A stretch of 64,000 bases of DNA from Harmonia axyridis. Lineage: Eukaryota; Arthropoda; Insecta; Coleoptera; Coccinellidae. Position numbers and translations under genes: made by a program. This document shows positions 24,095 through 37,185 of this stretch, one piece after another (positions within the stretch are counted from its first letter, which is position 1; each line of letters opens with the position of its first letter). Below the pieces are notes generated by a model that saw only the letters and a list, made by a program, of their open reading frames with translations, did not search any database and was not told where the DNA came from. The stretch lies in contig NC_059508.1 of NCBI RefSeq assembly GCF_914767665.1, positions 3,162,001 to 3,226,000 on the forward strand, in the 5' to 3' direction.

Positions 24095-25029
24095 AAATAT
24101 AAAAGTAGAATATTTCAAAGAAGATAAGGTCATTCGTTTCGAAAACCAAATGAAATTCGAAATCATAAGAACTCTGCGTTAAGAGAAATTGTATTCATTA
24201 GTTTCGAGAATTTTTTTTATAGCATAAAAACTCAAAAATCGTCTTGTGAGTCAATATAACAAAATAATTTATGAGAATTTATACTGGAATGAGTTCCATA
24301 GGGCGAATATTAGAAATCTGAATGAGTTACTATTAAATTAAATTGAAGAGAAAAAAAACATTATTTCATATTTGATGATGTTTGACCGCATCTAGCAATA
24401 ATGCATCGTCGCAATGGGAATAGGGATATGCGGAAGAGTAATCACCCCTATTTCGATACCATCAAATGCACACCACCTTCCAAATGGAAAAACTTGCTTC
24501 ATATACTTCAGCTTGGGAGTTGACACGTACCTCGAATTTCTGTGAATAAGTTTCCTTTATGTTGAATTTCCACATCCCGGTTAGATTTTCACCCGTTATG
24601 AATAATTTCCCTATTCATGTTTCAAATTCGGGTTGAGGGGTAACAGGCTATAGTTTGGGACTGCTTGAACTTTTTCCGTATTCTACCAAGCTTATAACAT
24701 GTCCCAAACAGAAATTCTTATTGTCCATGAAGCAGTGGAAAAAAGAAATATTTTCAACTTTCACATTCACTTTTTTGAATTCTGAAAGTGGCTCTAGTAT
24801 CGAATAAAAAAAAGCTTTCTTACAATTATTATACAGGGGGAGAATTTTTCATTTGATGGAATAGGCATCAGAGGGAAATAGCTGAATATACTGTGTGTTT
24901 CAAAATGATATGTTAAGTTTTAGTTTAAGTTAACTTCATACATATTTTTAAGAAATTTGGCACAAGCCCCAATGCCTATTTCTTAATGATTTTTCAAATG
25001 ATAAACAAGTCTCTTAAACATAGACACGT
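24095..25029. other. Gene-free stretch
   Basis: No gene, RNA or recognised repeat can be supported. Confidence 0.45.
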
Positions 25030-25480
25030 AAACACAAAATACGAATACAAAATTCAACATTTTTTTAAGTTTTTTTCAATAGCCCATTTCCTTCACAAGA
25101 TATTTAACTTAAATTCGACGTTTTCATCATATGATTTGATATTTTTGAATGTAAATCTACAGTATGATATTTTTTTCTGGAACAATACCCCCTTTTGTCC
25201 TCTCCAACTCGATTTTGGTTGACCACTGGTAGTTTGGAAAAATGCGAAGAGAAACTTTAGTCCAGTACTCCACTTTTTAGTTAATCCAGTTAGAAAGCTG
25301 TAATGGGTAAATCAATTATGAGTTTTGGCCGTTATTTAATTAATCTGTAGCGAAGATTATTAAATATTCGATAAACAGTTATAATCATCAAACAAAAGTA
25401 GGACCACAAGAAGCACCCTGTACCTCGAAAACAAAGCGTTTGCGGGCCCATGTTTATAGGAATTTTATTTTCTTTGAATT
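25030..25480 (-). repeat. Dispersed repeat family F2, copy b
   Basis: On the minus strand it matches 9765-10240. Shared blocks include ACTACCAGTGGT, GAGTACTGGACTAAAGTTTC-like sequence and the end TTTTCGAGGTACAGGGTGC with GGGCCCGCAAACGC. Only one end is clear; the distal end fades near 25030. It has no coding capacity. Confidence 0.72.
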
Positions 25481-27534
25481 ATCCAAGGAATCTCTCATTT
25501 TCCTTCAAAATTTATATAAAAAACAATTGATTTCAGTAATGAATTTCATCATGAAACTGAGGGAAATAACATTTAATAGTTTGAATAGAAAAGAAAAAAA
25601 TTAATTTCAGCTGTTGCATGTGACCACCACCTGCCAAATATTCATGCTTCACATGATAAACCATTTTCAACTTCGAAATCTACTAGAAGAACCATAAGTG
25701 TCACTTATGTATTTCGGTGGTCTTTGTATGAATGGAAACCTCTCAATTGAAATGAGGGCTAATTGAAAATAAAATTTTTCAGGAACGAGGGTCATCCCAA
25801 TAAAAAATTGATGAGTATATAAAAAGATTGATGAGAAGGCAGAAACCTTAAAAACGAATCAATATAAAGCGCTTAGTGAAAGTTTCCGTTGCGGCACAAA
25901 ACAAGACCAGGCTTATTATGCTGATGATAATATGATATCGGCCATTCTAAAGCGACAGTCCAGGGTCATTTCAATATATATTTAAGCTGATTTTTCTTCA
26001 TTTAATACCACAAAAGAAAGTGTATTCTATGAAAAATTCGAAAATATTCTTCGAGGCATAATGATGAAAAATGTTTCCTTTGTACTCATTTCATAAGCTG
26101 GCTTAGCCCGAGGCCCTAGGCATCTGCGAATCAGCCCCAATGAATTCACCTTTCCACTGAAATTTTCCCTGAAAGAAGACGACAAGACTATCGAAATACA
26201 CCCCGAGGTGTGCATCTCCAGACATTTTCCCAATTACAATCTTCCTGCGGGATTCACGACTTTTAAGTTTTTGTTGCAAATTTTAAACAGGTAATTTCGA
26301 TCCATTTCAGTCATTCAAATAGCAATATTTTATCAGCACACGGAATTTTTTTAAAGTCTTAATATCCAGAAATAAAAAACTATTGAGAGTAATGTTGGTA
26401 GTGGTTTCGAAACAATCCGAAACACATACTATGTGAATTTTAGAGACTGTTTAAAATTTTCCTTCGGACGATTCCAATTTAAAGTTTCCTTTATTCCGAA
26501 ACCGCGTATATGTCAATCAGGGAAAACTCTGCCGTTTCATACAAATGGATTCATTCATACATCATCCCAGTTAAATATCTGGCGAGGATTTATTATTAAA
26601 GACCGACTCGTTATTCACCTGTTCAAATCCAGTTGATATTTATGAATCCTACATTCCCTTCGAAATTGAACACACTCTTATTTTCAGAAAATTGCCGTAT
26701 GGCATTTCATTATGTATCTATCTCCCTAGGGCTCGCAGAGTAAAAGGGGTCATTCTTCCCCTAGCATGCAAAACATCAACAGTAAAAGCGGTAATTTATT
26801 TAATAATTTAACGTTGAACTTATGTTGGCTATTGATCTTGCCACTCCAAAATTAATTGTTCTTTTTTATATGCTTTGTTCCGATAAATATTTTGGGACGA
26901 AATGAATAAATGAATAGTGGAGATTGGGGGTTAATCCTTGCTCAGCTCACCATACAGTTTAATTATTGTACATGTATAATATATCAGTGCAATTTCCTCT
27001 GCGAATGGAAAATTATAATCTGGTTAGTCCCGCTAGCGTTGTTCACATGACATCTCGCAGATTCCATTTTGTATCTTCGCTTCTTTCCGCTCTACGCCAA
27101 TGGAATCAAACCGTAAAAAGCTACGTGGAATCCTTTAAACCCCTCTAATGCCTCGGTTCACAGAGAAATGTTTGAAAAAATCACTAGAATCCTCTTCGCC
27201 AACTAGAATAATTTCTGTTTTTACGAATTAAGTACTGGATACAATTTCTCACCGTGATCTTTTCACAGTTCACGTTTCAGAACGTGCGGAATACAAATAA
27301 CGACTGAAAAATTTGTACGTATGCCAACTAGAGTTTTCGTCGTAAACTTTACACTTGTTCGTGTAAATTTTTTTCGGAAACTGCGAATTTCACACTATAT
27401 TTTTTTATTTCCCCTTTTATCGGAAAAAATGATATCTATAGAAAAAATTGTACTCATTGTATTTTCGAACAATTTCGAAACTATGAGGGCTAAGAATTTG
27501 GAGTTTAAAAATATTGTATTGCGTATCCTAACAA
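25481..27534. other. Gene-free stretch of about 2 kb
   Basis: No gene or repeat is recognised. A less AT-rich patch at about 26060-26240 has a 68-codon frame on the minus strand with no motif. Confidence 0.45.
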
Positions 27535-28809
27535 TACTGGCAGTGCTAGTACTAAATCTATATGATTTTTAGTTAGTACCAACCTTCAAACTATACGTGT
27601 CAACATTTGACAACAGTCAGACCATTAGTTTGGGAGGTATTGCTTTGCGAGTGTAGGTACTTTTGTTATTTGAAAAAAAAATGGAAAAAAAGAATTTCGT
27701 GTGCTAATAAAATATTGCTTTTTGAGGGGAAAAAATACAGTTGAAGTGAAATTTTGTCTTGGTGAAGAGTTTCCAGGGTCTGCACCAGGAGAATCAATGA
27801 GCATTGATTGGTATGCTGAGTTTAAACGTGGAGAAATGAGAACCGAAGACGGCGAACACAGTGGACGCCCAAAAGAGGCTGTCACCGATAAAAAAATCTA
27901 AAAGTTCACAAAATAATTTTGAAAGACCGTAAAGTGAAGTTGATCAAGATAGCAGATATTGTGAAGATATCATCTGAACGTGTACATCATATCATTCACG
28001 AATATTCATACATGAGAAAGCTGTTTGCAAAATGGTTGCCGCGCGAGCTCACTATCGATCAAAAGCAACAACGTGTTAATGATTCTGAGCAGTGTTTGAA
28101 GCTGTTTAAGTGCAATAAACCTAAATTTTTGCGTCGATATGTGACAATGGATGAATCATGGCTCCATAATTTCACTCCGGAGTCCAATCGACAGTCAGCT
28201 GAGTGGACTGCACACGATGAACCGAATCCATAGCGAGGAAAAGCACAACAGTCAGCTGGCAAGGTTATGGCATCAATATTCTGGGATGCGCAATGTATAA
28301 TATTCATTGATTACCTCCAAAAGGGCCAGACCATCAACAGCTATTATGATATAGCGTCATTGGATAGTTTGAAGGATGAAATCGTTAAAAAACGGTCTCA
28401 TTTGAAGAAAAAAAATGTGCTGTTTCATCAACACAATGCGCCGTGTCACAAATCAATGGAAAAAAGGCGATATTGCATGAATTGGGCATCGAATTGCTTC
28501 TGCATTAACCGATTCACCAGATTGTTTTTGCTTCCACCGTATTCGCCAGATCGGCCCCTCAGCGACTTTTTCCTGTTTTCAGACTTCAAAAAAATGCTCT
28601 CTGGAAAAAAAATTAGCGCCAATGAAGAAGTAATCGTCGAAACTGAGCGAAAGACAGATAGTAGTACTACAAAAATGGTATCGAAAAGTTGGAAGATCGC
28701 TATAATCGCTCTATCGCCCTCGAAGGCAACTATGTTGAATAATAAAATCGAATTTCGCCAAAAAAATGTGCTTCACTTTGGTAGACCGGGGACTTTTCAA
28801 TTGACCTGT
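27535..28809 (+). mobile_element. mariner (irritans-type) copy D
   Basis: The only + strand copy of this family in the window. The right end is intact, with GACTTTTCAATTGACCTGT at 28791-28809. At the left, similarity to the others starts at about GCAGTGCTAGTACTAAATC, so the outer 5' terminal repeat is missing or replaced. The length is about 1.27 kb. Confidence 0.9.
27681..28745 (+). pseudogene. mariner transposase pseudogene (copy D)
   Basis: The start ATG at 27681 gives MEKKNFVC, then stops. The matching frame resumes at 27701 (KYCFLRGKNTVEV), shifts again near 27895 and continues at 27919-28233 with the helix-turn-helix linker and RYVTMDESWLHNFTPES (first Asp). TAG at 28231 interrupts PNPKRGK. 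The last part, 28267-28812, keeps KVMASIFWDAQ-like sequence, but the second catalytic Asp is His (FHQHNAPCHKSM). It is then frameshifted, with an odd insertion coding CINRFTRLFLL before PPYSPD. At least five disabling lesions are visible. Confidence 0.9.
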
Positions 28810-31140
28810 TGATATTGAAAAGCAAAGTACCAACTCAAAATATTCATTCGAACATTATGAAATGATTTCCTATCTGATGAAAATACGAATAAAAACTTTT
28901 CAGATTAAATTCAGCTTTACAACTTTGGAAATTTGCAAAACAGGCTGAAAAACTCCAGATAGCAAAAGATTAATTTCAATTTCTCTATTACAATACTGTT
29001 ACTGTTAGTTTGTTAGTCATCCACTGATCCATACCAACTGGCAGTATTTCGTTTATGCTTAGTTTATTCACTACCTTCAATGTTGTCATAGACTTGTTAG
29101 CTTGAATTCAAATAACCTAATGGGTTTCTAGAAATCTTGAATTCCTAAACGGTATAACAAGTGATACATGGTGGTTTCATGCTGGGACATATTGTTATTT
29201 ACAGATCCAATTGTTATATAACAGTCTATATTCGCTAATTCTTTATATTGCCTTTCGAACTCTCATGACGTCATCAATGTGACAGCCTAAATGGCGCGCA
29301 ATTCAAATATTGCTCTATCATCACATTATTTGAAATTATAGACCAAAAGCATATTTTCAGTTGGATTACCAGTCTCAAGTTTTGAACAGTCGGTAAACAA
29401 CATCCAATAATGTAATCAGTGATTCGCATTCTCTATTCGACATAGGACACCATCTAAAACACTCAAACCGTCTGGTAATCTCGACAACATTCCGCTCCAA
29501 AGTTATTCTATTGTCGAAGTTTATCACAGTAATTTGAAGTCAATTCAAGCATAATTCGTCTATGATGTTATGTGGATATTTATCAGCAGGATTCAAAAAA
29601 CGTGAAATGTGAAACTGTTCATCTCGAATTCGTTTCGATGGTTCTCCCTATTCCCCATACTTTGCCATTTTGATTTTTGCAGTCTATAATCACATTATTT
29701 ACACATGAACGTATACAGAACGCTCGCATAAAAGAGTCCAGGCAGTCTAAAAAAACTCGTTGGGAGTTATGAGTGGAGATCATTAAATGGTACAGTAATT
29801 TTCTCTTACAATTTGTCGCATTTCAGGTGTTTTTCATCTTATTTTCAGCACATTCATGAATAAAATAGCGAAACCTTCACAATTATGTTTCACTCGACCT
29901 CTTTCACGATTTAACCATGGATTTGCAATCCCCCTTCAAATAAAATTGATTATTTTCACTGTTTTTTGAAGGAACTCGTACTCACTCGAATATCCGACTG
30001 AAATCTTTCACATGGGCCACCCTGCATGTAAAAATTATTCGGTTAAAAAATCCAGAATCAAAAAACAAAGAAGATATAAATAAAAGTTTTCTTGTACTTG
30101 ATTTTGTTGTGAAATTCCGTATTCACATAAAGTTATTCAACTGAATTTCTATATAAGTATATATTAGTGTTGCAAAACCGAAAATAACATACTATGTATT
30201 TAGATGTTTGCAGCACTTATGAGATCTTCACAATCGCCACTTTCCTGAAACGTTAATTCAATCGAAAAGTTCATGAAACGTTTTTCACCATTCTGTTATA
30301 AAATTTTTGGATAGTATTGAAACAAACCATGAATATTATTCATAAATAAACACCTTAATTAAAATATGGGTCATTTATTCCCTTACCATAATGTTGTGGC
30401 ATCATCTGATACTCTTAATGTTTGAAATGAACTTATTGTTGGATGAAAATAAAGATGATGACGCCAGTGCTTTATCAATGCAATATATGAGAATACTCCT
30501 CCAATCAAATATCAGTAGTGTGATAGCATTATTTTGTCTTCTCTTATCATAAAATTTTAACTAGGTATAATACTGGCTTTCCCTTACGTAAGCGAAAACT
30601 GCGCTTCTTGTATGTCACTGAAGGCATTAAGTCCAAATAGAGCCCATAAATGCAGTGTAGCTGCCTTAAATGCAGACGGAGAGATAAATGTATCATAAAC
30701 ATAATTAATTCCCAACCATGGCCCTCATATATTCTGTTTATTGGCAGGGATATCTCTAAATCAAAATCAAAAGCTCTGACACCTCCACTAAACTACCGTC
30801 AAGATAAATTATTTGGACATTTTAGATGTTTGATGTACGAGCAAGAATATTCTAATACATAACGAGTGTTGAAAAGGGACAAGGTTGATTTCTGAATGTG
30901 CTGTTCAACTTTTCGTCCATTATTTTTCAATTATATCAAGATTATCTCGAAATAAATAGATATAATTCCCAAATTTCCCATTTAATCGATGAGGAGATAT
31001 GAACTTAACCTCATTGTTGAATATCCTTCAAACGGCAAATTTCCAATTTTACTTTAAATTTTATGATTACGCTTCCAGTTTTCATGAATTTTGCCGTCAA
31101 CTTTCAAAAGTTGTTACCTATAAAAGTTTGACTGCAAGCT
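28810..31140. other. Gene-free stretch of about 2.3 kb
   Basis: No gene or RNA supported. A GGGCCACCCTGCATG motif near 30016 resembles the shared repeat end, but no partner was found. Confidence 0.45.
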
Positions 31141-31822
31141 CCTGTACAGGTTATCACTGAAATCATCTCGAGAACTATAAAATTCGAAAAAACTCTGCAA
31201 GGACTCCCGATCTCTTTTTTCGAAATATAAAGATATCAGAAAGCATCTTGTTCTCAAGTTACAGGGTTTTCTGAAAAATGACTGTTTCAAATATTAGGCT
31301 ATATCTTGGTTTCTGTTTTTTCAGTAATTATACTGTTTTTAAATGGGACACCCTATAAAGCAAAAGGAGTTATGTAACGGACAGAAAATCATTGAAGGAT
31401 CTTGATTAAGTTCTTCAAGCTCTCGAACATTCACATGGTCATCTTCAGGGCAAATCAATCTGAACCTAACAGTGCAAAGTCAGAAAGAAACATAATAACG
31501 AGAGTCACATCTATAAATAAAGAAGTTCTAGGTCACATCATTGAAAATTAAAAGGTAGATAGTCAACATTTTAGCTCAAAATAACGAAATTCCCGAAATT
31601 AGGCAAGTCAAAACCAATACGTCAAATATCATATAAGTACATAAATATGATATATATTATGCAAAAATATCCCGTAACTCGCGAACGCATCAAGATATAT
31701 TTGATCTGCTTTCTGATATGTTATTATTTTGAAAAAAGAGATCAGGGTTCTTCGGAGATTTTTTCTCATAGTTGTATAGTTCTCGAGATGCTTTCAGTGG
31801 CATCGAATTTGGGACACCCTGT
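31141..31822. repeat. Inverted-repeat element F1, copy b
   Basis: The ends are inverted. CATCTCGAGAACTATA at about 31165 faces the same block on the opposite strand at about 31790. GATCTCTTTTTTCGAAATA and ATCAGAAAGCA pair in the same way. It contains GGGACACCCTATA and GGGACACCCTGTACATC. It is shorter than copy a, and the arms match only the outer part of that element. Confidence 0.72.
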
Positions 31823-32464
31823 ACATCACAGTGTTGGCGAAGCATTTATATTTTTGATAATTAAATTTAATTTGATTTCATTACATATCATTTTGTCATA
31901 ACTAAAAAGCTTCTGAAAGCCTAAGCAATAATATTTAGAAAGAGTTACTTGTATAAATTTGGTAAAAATGAATATAGACACTTTTTAATTTCCACAGATC
32001 AATATGAATTTCCATCAAGTAAAGACTGAATCCATCAAATAAAAGTGATATAATATTCAGTTTTTAATTGTGTTGGAACAGTAAGATAAACTCAATATTT
32101 TTCCAATTAAATATGAAATGTTCATTCAAATAACGGCTGAATGAACACTCATTTTGTCAACAACGATTGCAAACATCCAAAATACCGAACACATATTAAC
32201 TTTCCCCTACATATTTGTGAACTTTACTGTCACAAATATTCATTTACCTTTGAAAATTGTAAATATGATATTGGCAAAGGTTAATTACACACCACATTTT
32301 CAAAAAGGTCATTGGAATTCTAATTTTCTGCTCTAAAAATTCAACTTATTGGGGGGATCATGATCAATAAGCAAAATTGCGATTTCGTAATCAATTTTTC
32401 ATTAAAATCGCAATCAGTGGTGGACAGGAATTCGACAAGCACAATTGAAATTGACTTGCGAAGG
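31823..32464. other. Gene-free stretch
   Basis: No feature can be supported. Confidence 0.45.
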
Positions 32465-32711
32465 TATACTAACTGACAAAGAAACTGCAACACCCAGAAG
32501 GAGCTGTTTGAATTTCAAATTTTTTTTCGATAAAACATGGATAGTATAGCAAGGAGTAAATGATTGAATTTGGAAAAAGAACTCTGGAAGGTTGTTCTAT
32601 GTAACAATTTTTGGTACCTAAATATTGTAGTCGTTTTTTGCAGGTTTTTCAAATCTATCAATAAACCAGCTATCCGAGGAGATCCAAAGTCGATGTTTAG
32701 TTGTTATTAAA

Positions 32712-33600
32712 ATGCCTAGAGCACGGGTATGCGGTATTTATCGCCAGCTAAGTGAATTTGACAGAGGTCAAATTATTGGTCTACGGGAGGCGGGGTTGTA
32801 ATTTCGAGAAATAAGCTAATCGTACAAACAGAAATCAAACTATTGTTATGAGATATTGTCAAGCGTGGTTTTATAATGTTCAAAATCGAAGAAGAGTAGA
32901 CACTGGACTCGATCTTTGGCTGATGAGTGGTTAGGAGAACAAGGCCATGCTGTAACTGTCCGAACGGTTTACCGCCGGATAAGGTCTTTTTGGAGTGCAG
33001 TATTATCGATCCCATCTTGTGTTACCTCTGACGGTTGAGCATCGCCGGCAACGATTACAGTGGTGTAGGGAACGTCAACATTGGAATGTGGAATGACATC
33101 AGGTCGTCTTTTCTGATGAATCTCGATTCTCCTTGGGTGCACATGATGGTCGAAGAAGGGTTAGACGACGTCGGAGAGAAAGAACAGATTGATGTTGAGC
33201 GTCATGTAAACCGGATAGTAGACGTTATGGTATGGGGTGTTATTGCATATGCGACTAGGTCACCTTAAGTCTTCATTCGAGGTAACATGAAAACGCTGCA
33301 TTACCTTACCTGGCTCGATAATACAACATAGTGCTCGACCTCATGTTGCCAGAGTCAGTTTCAACTTTTTCGAAGCGACCCATATGAATCTTTCGCCATG
33401 GCCGCCCAGATACCCCGATCTTTCGCCCATAGAGCATATTTGGGACATCATGGGTAGAAGGCTTGGAAATTTACCCCAGCCCCCACGAACTTTGGCGGCT
33501 CTGATCCTGAGACATGAAGTACAGGTAGCTTGGGATAGTATTCCTCAAGAAAAAATAGACCATATTATTGCATCAATGCCGATACGTGGTAGGGAGTGTA
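32712..33600 (+). pseudogene. Tc1-type transposase pseudogene (32.7 kb copy)
   Basis: The ATG at 32712 starts MPRARVCGIYRQLSEFDRG. Frameshifts follow within 40 codons. The middle retains ADEWLGEQGHAVTVRTVYR-like sequence, and the first catalytic motif FSDESRF follows at about 33110. A TGA lies 8 codons before its catalytic Asp, at the same place as in the 44.3 kb copy. The open C-terminal piece (33384-33600) has PRYPDLSPIEHIWDIMGRRL with the catalytic Glu, but the second catalytic Asp region is rearranged. The gene is non-functional. Confidence 0.87.
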
Positions 33601-33770
33601 TACAGGGTGTTTCATTGGGAAACGGAAATACTTCACAGGTGGCACCAAGGCGGTTCTGGAGATACCCCATTGATGGGTTTTACTGTCTTCGTAGCCGAGA
33701 TACAGGGTGCTTTATTAATTTTGCCCGTTTCTTTCTGAGGCCATATCAAACGAACCACCCGGTATAATAA

Positions 33771-34307
33771 TAATAATAAATGTATTTGTGGTCATCGACC
33801 TGAGTCCTTCAGCCAATAATAATATTAATATAGAATAATAAGTTTGATTACATTATGAAATTACAAAAAAAAAAGAGTTATATAATATAAACTTAAGTAA
33901 CATTCAAGACGTTCAGTTCTTGCTATAGTGTGCATATGGGAAATTTTCTTTGTGAATGTGGGGGCGGATCACATTGCACCATATCAAGTACATCTTTCAA
34001 GTCTTGTAGTCTCTTCATGAATTTCTTATTTAGTTTTTCCATACGTTATTTAATCGGTTGTAATTTTGTGAATTCATATAAGACATCCTTAGGAGGGTTG
34101 TGTAGTCGGTTCCTGGGATGTCTCAGCCTGGTGACTGTTCTCAGAGATGATGTTTCAGCTACTTGCAGTATTTTCAACACTGATTCTTTACAATTTGCAA
34201 ACAAGGGATATGCATATTCAATCATTGGCAGGCATATGGTTTTATATATTGTGGAAGCAGTTTTCATGTCAATGCCCTGGTCTTTGTAAGTTAAGCATCT
34301 AAATAAA
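33771..34307 (-). mobile_element. 5'-truncated non-LTR retrotransposon nested in F8
   Basis: On the minus strand this ends in a (TTA)n tail (33767-33782 on the + strand) next to an AATACATTTATT signal, as insect Jockey- or R1-like LINEs often do. Its upstream part codes for the end of a reverse transcriptase ORF. The right boundary is where F8 sequence (AAACTGAAATAGTATACAGC) resumes. A clear target duplication was not found. Confidence 0.75.
34046..34306 (-). pseudogene. Reverse transcriptase C-terminal fragment
   Basis: The reading frame includes LTYKDQGIDMKTASTIYKT, then MIEYAYPLFANC, then ILQVAETSSLRTVTRLRHPR, and a stop after FTKLQPIK. This order is typical of the region after the RT palm domain in Jockey-like and related insect non-LTR elements. 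The catalytic FADD region is absent because of 5' truncation. The frame runs 20 or so codons into F8 sequence upstream, which is not part of the protein. Clade assignment is tentative. Confidence 0.72.
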
Positions 34308-34842
34308 TAGAAACTGAAATAGTATACAGCAATAAAAAGGAAAACCAATGTAAAAATGAATCACAAAGTAATTTTGAAATAATTATGGATTCAATATTTT
34401 TGATAATTCATTGTTAAAAGTCACTTCAAACCACTTTCAGGTATCCAAGTTCTTGAAAACTTCACTTTTACGTTGAAAATTTGTGCAGTAAAATTGTCTG
34501 CGCGAAAATTTGAAGTACACGTCTCAGTTTAGTTTTTAGTGGTGTTTCCTAATATTAAAACAGATTTTCAAAATTCCTGTGTCTCGGCTACGAAGACAGT
34601 AAGACCCAATAAATGGGGTATCTCCAGAACCGCCTTGGTGCCACCTATGCACCTCTGAAGTATTTCCGTTTCCCAATGAAAAGACCCTTTATATTATTAA
34701 CAAATTTATTAAAAAAAATTGTGAACCCTTCGTTTTTTCTCCAAATTCAATAATTTACTCCTTGCTATAATATCTATGTTTTACCAACAAGAAAAAAATT
34801 CAAATTTAAATAGCTCCTTCAGGTTCTTTGTCAGTTAGTATA

Positions 34843-35362
34843 TCTTGATAAATATTAGAGTGATTTCAACAAGCCGAGAAGGGTTACCAACAATACGATT
34901 GCGGTTTTGGGCTTCTCAAGTCGTCCAACGTTTGTCAAAGTTTATCAATAGTCGAAACCTCTTGAATTGACACAACACTATTGAATAAATTATTCAAATA
35001 GACCCATTAGGCCTTGGTATGTCCATACACGCTTCACCAAGATGTGAGCACATCGATTCGGCTAGCTGCACCATGCGATAAAGCGACAGGGTATGGGGGT
35101 AGTTACCCCTGCGGGGGTATTGCGACAATATTCATGAGCTCTACGGAAGGGTAAGCAGACCTATTTGCTGAATGCTGCTTTTTCTGAACACGTATATACT
35201 GTTTTACATTTGCAAACTGATTGGGGACAAAGTCTCGATCTGAGGATATAATAGGATATGAACAATCGATTCCTGTGCATCAGTGGCGTCCGGCGAGGGT
35301 GATAGAGATCCTTGAAAACCTAAATCGAACATTTATGTAGATTTCTACCACCACACTCTACG
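34843..35362. other. Gene-free stretch
   Basis: A slightly GC-richer patch at 35030-35180 has no recognisable feature. Confidence 0.45.
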
Positions 35363-36068
35363 TAATACACTAGGAGAATGAATTAAAGGATCAAAATAAA
35401 ATTCGAAATTTTAAGCAGTTTTTCAAATGGCTGTATTTTCCACAACAATGGTCTTATCTCAATTTGAAAAGAAGCTTTTTGAAGCTTGAAGTTTAAAGTT
35501 TAGAGATCTTATGATGACAAAATTTTTCAAGCAACGTCTATTGCTCAATCCTAATGAATACAGTGTCTAAAATTTCTGCGAAATTTTTTCAGTTTTTATT
35601 TTTGGCCTACAGATTTGGAATATTTTTTTCCAACTTAACCACTATATGGATGAGATAACTTGTTCATTCAGCTTCAATATCCTCTCTGCAAAATTTCTAT
35701 GCGAGCATTTCACGCTGAAATATCGAACTAATTGAAAAGAACCTTTTTGTGTTTAATCATCAATATCTCACCAATCAATGTTTGCACAGAAAATTTAAGG
35801 GATATTTTGAAATCTTGAATGAATTGTTGCTATGTTTTTCTCGGAAAAAATGTTTTTTCGTTCTCTACATTAATTTGAAAAGTTGATAAAAAAGGGACTT
35901 TGGAGGGTTTTTGGAAATGCAAGTGCAAAATATCGAAAAAAACAATCAATGTTGAGTGTGCGTTTTACAGTTCAATATCGCCACGAAAATCCCAGAGAAT
36001 TTCAATTTAACCCATGGAGCGGTTTTTTTGTTTCATTCGATCGAATTTTTAAAAAATTAAAGGATCAC
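35363..36068 (+). repeat. Element F3, copy b (single arm plus centre)
   Basis: Matches 18243-18960 closely, including TAATACACTAGG at the end, CCACTATATGGATGAGATAA and AACCCATGGAGCGG. The right arm is missing. The 13-mer AATTAAAGGATCA occurs near the left end (about 35391) and again in the same orientation at the right break (36056). Confidence 0.85.
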
Positions 36069-37185
36069 GATTTCGATTAAAATGTTCATAATCTCCTACA
36101 CCTGGAAATCAACATTGAATGACATTGTATGATATATCGTTGAATTCAGCGTTAAAAGTTATTTCGAGAAGTGTCATAAAATATGCAGGTCCCTATTGAA
36201 AAAAATGAGGTTGAGGGTGTCCCAGAGAGTACGAAACGTTGGATACGAAATCTAATCACGTCAAATTGAGCATAATTTACTGTCGAAAAAATAATTCCTG
36301 TAACATTTTTCGATAATATTTGAAATAAAGTGAGAAAAAAAGAAAAATCAAAATGACAGAATTTACTTTTCTTATGATATCTCAATAACCGGCCCTGATA
36401 ATCTCGATTTATTTGAACTGCTTGACAATGCTTCTTACTCTTATGGTTTGAAAGTTACCAATACAATCCCATTAAAAAAGTGGCCACTCTGTATACCTCA
36501 AAGTGGGTGTTAAATACAAACTATCTACTTATATATTCACGAGCCGCTACTGTCGTGCATTCTGTAGAAGTTGACCGTTCAACTTTGAATTCGCACAATT
36601 CCGATTCCAGTCAGGGCTGTAATGGACGATTCTTTCGACTGCCTAAATAAAAGTTGGTCACTGAATTTGATTTTCCATATGAAGTTACTAAGATTTCAAA
36701 TAGTAAATTTCCTTCGATAAATTTCTTTTATAAATAAGAGATAGTGAGATCGGGATGTTTACCTTTCTATGTAAATATCAATTAAAGTTATTCATGAAAA
36801 TTTTTTAACAAAACGTGTAGAATACGTTTTAATTAATTTGGCTGAAGTATGCAGCCTAAGCAAACTTGTATACAATACACTCTGCAAAAAGTTGACGTTC
36901 TCAGCAAAATTTTACATTCTCATGCTCTAAATCCAATATCCACAATCAAAAGAAAAAAATCAACATGTATGATTTCAGATTGTTTTTCTGTTTCTTATAC
37001 TCTCTTTTATTTCACTAATAAGTAAGCTATGAAATGTTTGTTGAATTGGGAACTTGAATGTTTCTCTTTCGAACTATACATATTTCATTCTGAAGTGAAT
37101 GCTATTAATAGAATATATTGATTTTTTTGCTTTGAAAATAGAAAAAAATTGATTACTCATCATATATTTTTCTCAAAAGAATATA
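36069..37185. other. No gene; possible short TIR repeat at 36213-36498
   Basis: GAGGGTGTCCCAGAGAG near 36214 and AGTGGCCACTCTGTATACC near 36490 are in the orientation expected for element ends with the shared motif, but internal inverted similarity is weak. Nothing else is supported. Confidence 0.35.

Larger units (their letters stand above)
33601..34692. mobile_element. Terminal-inverted-repeat element F8 nested in Tc1
   Basis: The left end (33601 on) reads CAGGGTGTTTCATTGGGAAA and the right end is its diverged reverse complement ending TTCCCAATGAAAAGACCCT. The inverted match continues for about 105 bp through GGTGGCACCAAGGCGGTTC and CTTCGTAGCCGAGATACAGG. No transposase is seen. The interior is mostly a separate non-LTR fragment. 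A relative without that insertion lies at 2175-2815. Confidence 0.85.
32467..34840 (+). mobile_element. Tc1-type element interrupted by two nested insertions
   Basis: TA at 32465-32466 and 34841-34842 flank terminal repeats TACTAACTGACAAAGAAACT and, on the opposite strand at the right, TACTAACTGACAAAGAACC. The Tc1 sequence runs 32467-33600 and resumes at about 34693 (ATTATTAACAAATTTATT), matching the 3' part of the 20.1 and 44.3 kb copies. The interval holds an inverted-repeat element (F8) which itself contains a non-LTR fragment. About 20 bp of Tc1 sequence were lost at the F8 insertion point. Confidence 0.92.
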
